Positions 49,538 to 54,438 of a stretch of 54,438 nucleotides of DNA are shown here, piece by piece (position 1 is the stretch's first letter; every line of letters begins with the position of its first letter). Source of the DNA: Streptomyces caelestis. Its GTDB lineage: Bacteria; Actinomycetota; Actinomycetes; Streptomycetales; Streptomycetaceae. The notes beneath the pieces were generated by a model. That model did no database searches, was not told the origin of the DNA, and saw only the letters and a program-made list of their open reading frames with translations. The stretch lies in contig NZ_LGCN01000219.1 in NCBI RefSeq assembly GCF_001279005.1, forward strand, positions 1-54,438. Reading direction: 5' to 3'. The position numbers and the translations under genes are program-made.

Positions 49538-49787
49538 CGCAACGGCTGCCTACACACCCAAGGACGACACCCTCGGACTCGCCTGGTGGACAGAGGACCC
49601 CGAGCGCTGGGACCTCCTGCAGAAGGACCGCAGGGACGTCCTGGACGCACTCATCCTCTGCCCGGGGCCGGTCAACCACGGCTTCGCCCGCTTCCGGGGT
49701 CGAGGAACATCCGTGTCAGATCGTGCGCTAAGCGTTCGTCGGCCCTGGTGGGCGGCTGACGGTGCACCGATCGCGGGGCCGGTCTGA
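49455..49787 (+). CDS. Hypothetical protein after the S1 gene
   Basis: A frame ending at 49787 contains a natural-looking stretch ([40 protein letters not shown]) from about 49519 to 49710. The only in-frame ATG (49455) lies inside the S1 gene, which makes an 83-base overlap; a truncated gene that lost its start is equally possible. No family is recognised. Confidence 0.3.
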   Translation: MSISPGAASLCLRRRPAHPAIREIAIPDATAAYTPKDDTLGLAWWTEDPERWDLLQKDRRDVLDALILCPGPVNHGFARFRGRGTSVSDRALSVRRPWWAADGAPIAGPV

Positions 49788-49797
49788 AGTTCTTCCA

Positions 49798-49818
49798 CAG
49801 ATAACGCCCTATTATCTG
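49798..49818. promoter_or_regulatory. Inverted repeat before the second recombinase
   Basis: CAGATAA-CGCCCTA-TTATCTG, perfect 7-bp arms, 83 bases before the recombinase start. A further TTATCCG lies at 49879-49885. Compare the AT-rich inverted repeat before the recombinase at 37876. Confidence 0.5.
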
Positions 49819-49900
49819 GGGGATCTTGGTTCGTCACCTGCGGTGACGTTCTCCGGGCCGTACGTGAAGCGGCCCTGTTATCCGTGGCAAGGGGGAAGCG

Positions 49901-50875
49901 GTGCCCACCGTCGTGCAACTGCCGAGCGGGAAGGCACTGACCGTCCGCGCGGCTGCGGACGCCTTCCTCGACTCGCTGCGCAACCCGAACACGGCCCGCA
50001 GCTACGGGGTGGGGGTCGGCAAGACCGCCGAGCGGATCGGGGAGGCTCGCCCGCTGGAATCGGTCACGGACGACGAGATCGGCGAGGCCCTGGAACTGCT
50101 GTGGGGCACCGCGGCGGTCAACACCTGGAACGCCCGCCGGGCGGCGGTGCTGGCGTGGCTGGGCTGGTGCGAGTCGTACGGCTACGGCGGCCCGGCGGTC
50201 CCGGCCTGGACGAAGCGGCTGTCGGTGCCGGACTCCGAGACCCCGGCCCGCTCGAAGATGGCCGTGGACCGGCTGATCGCCCGGCGCGAGGTCCATCTGC
50301 GGGAGAAGACGCTGTGGCGGATGCTCTACGAGACAGCCGCACGCGCGGAGGAGATCCTCGGCGTGAACATCGAGGACCTGGACCTCGCCGCCCGCCGCTG
50401 TCCGGTCAAGGCCAAGGGCGCCCGCAGCAAGGTCCGCCGCCGCGGGCAAGCCCGCGAGGACTTCGTGCTGGAGACGGTCTACTGGGACGCCGGCACCGCC
50501 CGGCTCCTGCCCCGCCTGCTGAGCGGCCGCACACGCGGACCGGTGTTCGTCACCCACCGCCGCCCCGGCCCGGGGAAGGTCGTCAGTCCGCGCGACGTGT
50601 GCCCGGACACCGGCCTGGCCCGCCTCTCCTACGGCCAGGCCCGCGCCCTCCTCGATGAGCACACCGCCGTGCGCGGGTCGGGGACCGGCTGGGACCTGCA
50701 CGAGTACCGCCATTCCGGGCTGACCGAACTCGGCGTGCAAGGCGCCTCGCTGCTGATGCTGATGGCGAAGTCCCGGCATAAGAAGCCGGAGAACGTCCGC
50801 CGCTACTTCAAGCCCTCCCACGAGGCCATCTCGGAGCTGACCAGCCTTCTCGCGCCCGGCGACGCGCGCCGTTGA
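49901..50875 (+). CDS. Tyrosine recombinase/integrase
   Basis: A 324-residue XerC/D-like recombinase. The N-terminal domain includes [20 protein letters not shown]. Catalytic residues: Arg in [25 protein letters not shown] (H-x-x-R), [13 protein letters not shown] with the His/Trp position and the nucleophilic Tyr. GTG 49901 has GGGGGAAG just upstream. It is the intact version of the fragment at 47740. May resolve plasmid multimers or move cassettes. Confidence 0.88.
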   Translation: MPTVVQLPSGKALTVRAAADAFLDSLRNPNTARSYGVGVGKTAERIGEARPLESVTDDEIGEALELLWGTAAVNTWNARRAAVLAWLGWCESYGYGGPAVPAWTKRLSVPDSETPARSKMAVDRLIARREVHLREKTLWRMLYETAARAEEILGVNIEDLDLAARRCPVKAKGARSKVRRRGQAREDFVLETVYWDAGTARLLPRLLSGRTRGPVFVTHRRPGPGKVVSPRDVCPDTGLARLSYGQARALLDEHTAVRGSGTGWDLHEYRHSGLTELGVQGASLLMLMAKSRHKKPENVRRYFKPSHEAISELTSLLAPGDARR

Positions 50876-51044
50876 CCGGACGGCCGTGCGTCCGGCTGTC
50901 CGGGCGAGAGCGCGCTACTGCTGCCTGCTCGTTGTCCGGTGGCGGGGGCCGTGCAGAGGGAGGACAGCGGTGGGACGGGACGCTACTCGTGCACAGTTGA
51001 GGTCCCGTTGGTGACGGTGTGGGGCCCGGCGGCTGCGCTGCGGG

Positions 51045-52178
51045 TCACGCGTCTGGTCCGGCTCCGGTCATGAGGGTGAGCAGGCTGTGGGGGGCGTTGT
51101 CGTCGATCATGGTGGTGTAGAAGCCGTCATCGATGGCGTCGATCGCGGCGGCGCGCCGGAACATGGTCTGTTCGTGCGCGGTGAGCGCGGTTTCGCTGTC
51201 GTCGGGGTGCGCGGCCAGGGTGCGCCCGAGTTCGGCTCCGTCCAGCATGGCCAGGTTGGCGCCTTCGCCGTTCGGCGCCCGCAGGTGGGCAGCGTCGCCG
51301 AGTAGCGTCACCCCGGCCATGCGGTCCCAGCGGTGTCCGGTCGGCAGGGTGAAGATGGGGCGCAGGACCGGCGGGGTGTCGCTGTCGGTGATCAGTGCGG
51401 TGAGTTCGGGAGCCCAGCCGGAGAACTCCTGTGCAACCCGGGCGGCGAGGGCGGCGGGGTTGGTGGAGTCCAGGCCGTCGAACCAGTCCAGGGGCCTCTT
51501 CAGCTGGGCGTAGGTGTGCAGGGTCCCGTCGCCCTCGCGGTGGGCAAGCAGTCCGGTGGCGGGGGCGAGCGCGAACAGTGATCCGGCGCCCACGGCCCGG
51601 GCGGAGGCGGGATGGCGGGTCGGGGCATCGAAGAGGAATGTCTCCACGGCGCTGACGCCGAAGTACTGCGGAGTGGCGGTCGAGAGCAGGGGCCGTACGC
51701 GTGACCAGGCTCCGTCGGCGCCGATGAGCAGGTCCGCCACAGCTGTGGTGCCGTCGGCGAAGTCGACCTGGTGGCGGCCGTCGTCCAGGGTGCGGACGGC
51801 GGTGACCTTGTGGTTCCAGCGGACGGTCCCGGCGGGCAGGGAGTCCAGGAGCATCTGCCGCAGTGCGCCGCGCGGCGCCTCGGGGCGTTCACCGGTCCCG
51901 TTGTCGGGCAGATCGAGGAGCATGTTGCCCGTCCGGTCCATGATCCGGTACGCCTCGCGGCCGGGCAGGATCAGCTTGCGGAACTGCTCGATCAGTCCAG
52001 CCGTCTCCAGGGCGGCCTGTCCGCTCTCGGGGTGCAGGTCGAGCAGGCCGCCCTGGCGGCGGGCGTCCGGGGCTGGCTCCCCTTCGTAGACGGTGGATGC
52101 GATGCCGTGGATGTGCAGCACGCGGGCCAGGGTGAGGCCGCCCAGACCTGCTCCGATGATCGTGACGGGTGTCTTCAT
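51045..52178 (-). CDS. FAD-dependent monooxygenase, TetX-like
   Basis: A 377-residue group A flavin monooxygenase. FAD/NADPH motif IIGAGLGGLTLARVL near residue 7, EGEPAPDARRQGGLLDLHPE (the TetX-like 'E-x-x-x-x-A-R-x-x-G-G-x-L-D-L'), LLIGADGAWSRVR (DG motif) and LLGDAAHLRAPNGEGAN (GD motif). It could hydroxylate an aromatic or inactivate a polyketide antibiotic. It diverges from TetR at 52274 across a 95-base region with two palindromes, a typical drug-inducible pair. Confidence 0.9.
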   Translation of the reverse strand: MKTPVTIIGAGLGGLTLARVLHIHGIASTVYEGEPAPDARRQGGLLDLHPESGQAALETAGLIEQFRKLILPGREAYRIMDRTGNMLLDLPDNGTGERPEAPRGALRQMLLDSLPAGTVRWNHKVTAVRTLDDGRHQVDFADGTTAVADLLIGADGAWSRVRPLLSTATPQYFGVSAVETFLFDAPTRHPASARAVGAGSLFALAPATGLLAHREGDGTLHTYAQLKRPLDWFDGLDSTNPAALAARVAQEFSGWAPELTALITDSDTPPVLRPIFTLPTGHRWDRMAGVTLLGDAAHLRAPNGEGANLAMLDGAELGRTLAAHPDDSETALTAHEQTMFRRAAAIDAIDDGFYTTMIDDNAPHSLLTLMTGAGPDA

Positions 52179-52205
52179 GTGTCCTCCTCGGGGTCCGTGA
52201 CGCTG

Positions 52206-52256
52206 ATTGGATCGTCACTCCAATCACGCTAACACGTGTTGGATCGTCGCTCCATT
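52206..52256. promoter_or_regulatory. Two TetR-type operators
   Basis: ATTGGA-TCGTCAC-TCCAAT (52206-52224) and TTGGA-TCGTCGC-TCCATT (52239-52256), nearly identical inverted repeats 32 bases apart between the monooxygenase and tetR. Confidence 0.8.
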
Positions 52257-52273
52257 CGTGGGATGCTGGAGGC

Positions 52274-52963
52274 ATGGCGAACAGGACCGGGCAAGGACCG
52301 GCACGAGCGCCGCGGCGGGCGGACGGCCTGTCGCGGGAGCTGATCATCCGGACCGCGATCGACATGCTGGACAGCGGCGGCGAGAAGGCGCTGACGCTGC
52401 GGGCTCTGACCGTGCGCCTCAGGACCGGTTATGGAGCGATCTACCACCATGTCGCGGACAAGGACGACCTGCTCGCCGCAGCCGCCGACCAGGTCATCAC
52501 CGGCGTCACGGCCAGCACGGCCGACGGCAGCAGCGATCCGCGCACAGCTCTGCGCGCCCTCGCTCTCAGCCTGTTCGACGCGATCGACGCCCACCCCTGG
52601 GTCGGTGCGGACTTCTCCCGCCAACCGTGGCGGCCCGCACTGCTGGACTTCTACGAGAGCGTTGGCCGCCTGGTGGGCGACCTCGGCGTCCAGCATGAGG
52701 CGCGCTTCGACGCGGCCGGCGCGCTCGTGAACTACGTTCTCGGGGTCGCCGCGCAGAACGCCGCGAACGCACGGCTCCTCGCAGGCGGCGCCGCAGACCG
52801 GGAGACCTTCCTGGAGAACGCTGCCCAGCAGTGGGCGCAGATCGATCCGGGCCGGTACCCGTTCGTCCACGCGGCCGCGACCCACTTGAGCGAGCACGAC
52901 GACCGCGAGCAGTTCCTCGTCGGAGTGGACATCTTCCTCGCCGGCGTAGCCACCCTGCGCTAG
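52274..52963 (+). CDS. TetR family repressor
   Basis: A 229-residue regulator: LIIRTAIDMLDSGGEKALTL, LTVRLRTGYGAIYHHVADKD (HTH), with a C-terminal TetR_C domain containing HPWVGADFSRQPWRPALLDF. The HTH recognition helix is RTGYGAIYHHV. ATG 52274 has GGAGGC directly upstream; an earlier in-frame start at 52169 lies in the operator region and is unlikely. Predicted to repress itself and the divergent monooxygenase, with a drug-like ligand. Confidence 0.9.
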   Translation: MANRTGQGPARAPRRADGLSRELIIRTAIDMLDSGGEKALTLRALTVRLRTGYGAIYHHVADKDDLLAAAADQVITGVTASTADGSSDPRTALRALALSLFDAIDAHPWVGADFSRQPWRPALLDFYESVGRLVGDLGVQHEARFDAAGALVNYVLGVAAQNAANARLLAGGAADRETFLENAAQQWAQIDPGRYPFVHAAATHLSEHDDREQFLVGVDIFLAGVATLR

Positions 52964-53136
52964 ATGACTACGGCGGCCCCTGCGTCTGCCGTGTGTCCGT
53001 CCGGTGAACAGGCTTGCGGACAGGCGCTGGAATGGGCCTATGGCGACGATGGGAGACAACCCGGGGTGCCATTAACGAGCGTGTCACCAGCCCCAAATGG
53101 TGGTGTTCTGCCTGGTGAGCACGCTCTGCGCTGATC

Positions 53137-53433
53137 TCAAGCGTTGTCGCGGGCGCGTTCGAGGACTCGGTACACCGTCGCGCGGCTGACGCTGAACAGC
53201 TCGGCGAGGTCGGCGATCATGTGCTCGCCGGAGGCGTGCTCCTTGACGAGATGGTCCTGCTGGCGGGCCGTCAGCTTGGGCTGCTTGCCCTTTGCCCTGG
53301 CGACGGCCATGCCCTCGCGAGTGCGCATCCGCAGCAGGTCGACCTCGAACTCGGCGAAGGTGGCCAGGATGTTGAAAAACATCTTGCCCATCGGGTCGGC
53401 TGGGTCGTAGAGGGTGCCGCCCAGCGACAGAAA
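53137..53433 (-). pseudogene. Serine recombinase C-terminal half, left partner
   Basis: The minus strand encodes LGGTLYDPADPMGKMFFNIL, ATFAEFEVDLLRMRTREGMA and a C-terminal HTH (HMIADLAELFSVSRATVYRV), the end of a resolvase/invertase. The N-terminal catalytic half with the nucleophilic Ser is missing: at about 53433 the sequence passes into the other partner's coding strand. Not functional on its own. Confidence 0.8.
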
Positions 53434-53826
53434 CTGAAGGCGAGCGACGTCGGCCTGGAGCTCCTGACGGGGGAACTCCAGGGCTCGCACGACCCATCCA
53501 GCGTCGTGTTCACCGTGCTGGCAGCCCTGTCCGGCATGGAACGCGAGTACATCCGCGACCGCACCCTGGAGGGCCACGAATCCGCCCGCAAGCGCGGCAA
53601 GACCATCGGCGGGGCGGGCGTCACCGACGGCGACATGCTGTCCATGGCCCTCCATCTGCGGGAGCAGGAGATGAGCCTGCGCGACATCGCCAACCGCCTC
53701 GTCATCACCACCGGCAAGAAGAAAGGACAGCATCCCTCACCCGCCACCGTCATGCGCATGCTCCGCGAACACGACGAACAGAGGGCTTCAATGGCTGAAG
53801 GTGCCCGACCAGCCTCGATTCCTTAG
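53434..53826 (+). pseudogene. Serine recombinase C-terminal half, right partner
   Basis: The plus strand encodes LKASDVGLELLTGELQGSHD, VFTVLAALSGMEREYIRDRT, LEGHESARKRGKTIGGAGVT and an HTH-like end (LRDIANRLVITTGKKKGQHP). This is the end of a different serine recombinase; the N-terminal catalytic half is also missing. The two halves diverge from a shared CAGAAACTG at 53428-53436. Confidence 0.8.
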
Positions 53827-53865
53827 CGTTCAATCTTGGAGGATACCGGCGGGACCCCGATCCTC

Positions 53866-54438
53866 TCAGTCAAGGCCGTCAGAGAGGGCTGCGAGCCAGG
53901 TCCGGATAGTTCTCGCTTCGCGCAAACGTCCGAGGCTGGCAAGCATGTCCGCCTGTAGGTTCAGCACCCCACAGAGCGGTGAAAGGAACCGCGCGGGTGC
54001 ATCTGCCATGAACCTGCGGTAGATCTCCACCGCTTCCCCCGTCGCCCGCAGCGCCTCGGCTGGGTCCTGTTCCGCCACGAAACGCAACCATGCCCAAACG
54101 GATAGCGAGCGGGCGAGGTCGGGCTCGTGGGCGGCCGGGTTGTCGGCCGCGAGCCGGCGCCGGATCTCCACCGCCTGCTCGGTAACGGTCAGGGCCTCGC
54201 TCCGCCGCCCCACCTCCGACAGCCAGTAGCCGAGGTTGGTCAGCGAGTTGGCGAGGTCGGGCTCGTGGGCGGCCGGGTTGGCCGCCGCAAGCCGGCGCCG
54301 GATCTCCACCGCCTGCTCGGTAACGGTCAGGGCCTCGCTCCGCCGCCCCACCTCCGACAGGTGGTTGCCGAGGTGGGTCAGCGAGTTGGCGAGGCCGGGC
54401 TCGTGGGCGGCCGGGTTGGCCGCCGCAAGCCGGCGCCA
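53866..54438 (-). CDS. TPR-repeat protein (5' end outside the window)
   Basis: A frame open to the right edge encodes at least two 46-residue TPR-like units (GRRSEALTVTEQAVEIRRRL, AAANPAAHEPDLANSLTNLG), then a C-terminal cap (FLSPLCGVLNLQADMLASLG, LREARTIRTWLAAL). The DNA repeats are almost identical with a 138-base period. Such C-terminal TPR arrays often follow NB-ARC or CHAT-type modules in actinobacterial conflict or signalling proteins; the N-terminus is not visible. Confidence 0.85.
   Translation of the reverse strand, partial: WRRLAAANPAAHEPGLANSLTHLGNHLSEVGRRSEALTVTEQAVEIRRRLAAANPAAHEPDLANSLTNLGYWLSEVGRRSEALTVTEQAVEIRRRLAADNPAAHEPDLARSLSVWAWLRFVAEQDPAEALRATGEAVEIYRRFMADAPARFLSPLCGVLNLQADMLASLGRLREARTIRTWLAALSDGLD

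Noticed and set aside
1..54438. Search for telomere, replication initiator or iteron sequences
   Set aside because: No terminal palindrome series, Rep-like protein or iteron array was seen; plasmid origin rests on parABS alone.

Overview
The window is high-GC DNA with strong third-position GC bias, many GTG/TTG starts, SARP-free antibiotic-type gene content and families typical of Streptomyces. A ParA/ParB pair with three perfect 21-bp centromere-like palindromes, several stand-alone tyrosine recombinases, resolvase and transposase fragments and many small regulator-enzyme pairs suggest a plasmid, most likely a large Streptomyces plasmid, or a plasmid-like stretch of a chromosome arm. This placement is inference: no replication gene or telomere is visible.

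Layout. 1-2.1 kb: the tail of a probable WYL regulator, a broken hypothetical gene, and a quinone oxidoreductase preceded by its MerR regulator. 0.1-4.95 kb: the partition module, parA-parB with palindromes before, upstream of and inside the module. 5.0-9.0 kb: a YrhB/Imm35-like protein, an alpha/beta hydrolase and two unrecognised conserved-looking proteins. 9.1-10.6 kb: a divergent SDR/TetR pair with a palindromic operator.

10.6-22.7 kb: a biosynthetic locus centred on a sedoheptulose-7-phosphate cyclase of the 2-epi-5-epi-valiolone synthase (EEVS) type. On the minus strand the cyclase and two cupins are translationally coupled by GTGA overlaps, followed by a zinc-less oxidoreductase and a MarR. 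On the plus strand lie a two-module VOC protein (candidate valiolone epimerase), a transaldolase-like protein with its middle missing, a Tat-exported BBE-type flavin oxidase, a membrane acyltransferase and an MFS exporter. A second MarR sits between the arms, and both arms carry the same TTGCG-NN-CGCAA palindrome upstream. No aminotransferase or glycosyltransferase is present in the window, so an oxidised, possibly acylated C7 cyclitol rather than a classic C7N aminocyclitol is the simplest prediction.

22.7-28.3 kb: a queE pseudogene broken by a 7-bp tandem duplication, a 17-codon ORF with a strong ribosome site, an alpha/beta hydrolase, a short orphan type I-E-like CRISPR array with no cas genes in the window, a small-protein operon, an anti-sigma-like ATPase, an XRE/TPR regulator and a GNAT acetyltransferase. 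28.6-32.8 kb: an ordinary Streptomyces-like block (membrane polyamine aminopropyltransferase, DUF350, DUF4247 lipoprotein, DUF2617, endonuclease/exonuclease/phosphatase protein). 33-37.7 kb: an Mrr-type endonuclease, hydrolase plus hemerythrin, a methyltransferase and small proteins.

37.8-54.4 kb: an accessory, rearranged end. It holds a tyrosine recombinase, SMI1/KNR4 protein, TetR/SDR pair, RHH antitoxin with PIN-like partner, fragments of an Mrr gene and a cupin, a MarR/oxidoreductase operon with paired operators, an IS30 relic, a HelD/HelR-like helicase, a recombinase relic, an S1-domain protein, a second tyrosine recombinase, a TetX-like flavin monooxygenase with divergent TetR, two headless serine recombinase halves fused head to head, and an unfinished TPR gene with 138-bp DNA repeats. 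Gene-free stretches over 300 bases: 88-655 (one palindrome and a decayed ORF), 2085-2604 (palindrome and dispersed motif), 5594-5919 and 28284-28595 (nothing recognised), 6796-7106 (divergent promoter region with the dispersed motif), 15692-16117 (operator and tRNA-like 3' end), 35776-36419 (nothing recognised), 42352-42717 (Mrr fragment), 44517-45642 (IS30 relic, hairpin, palindrome).
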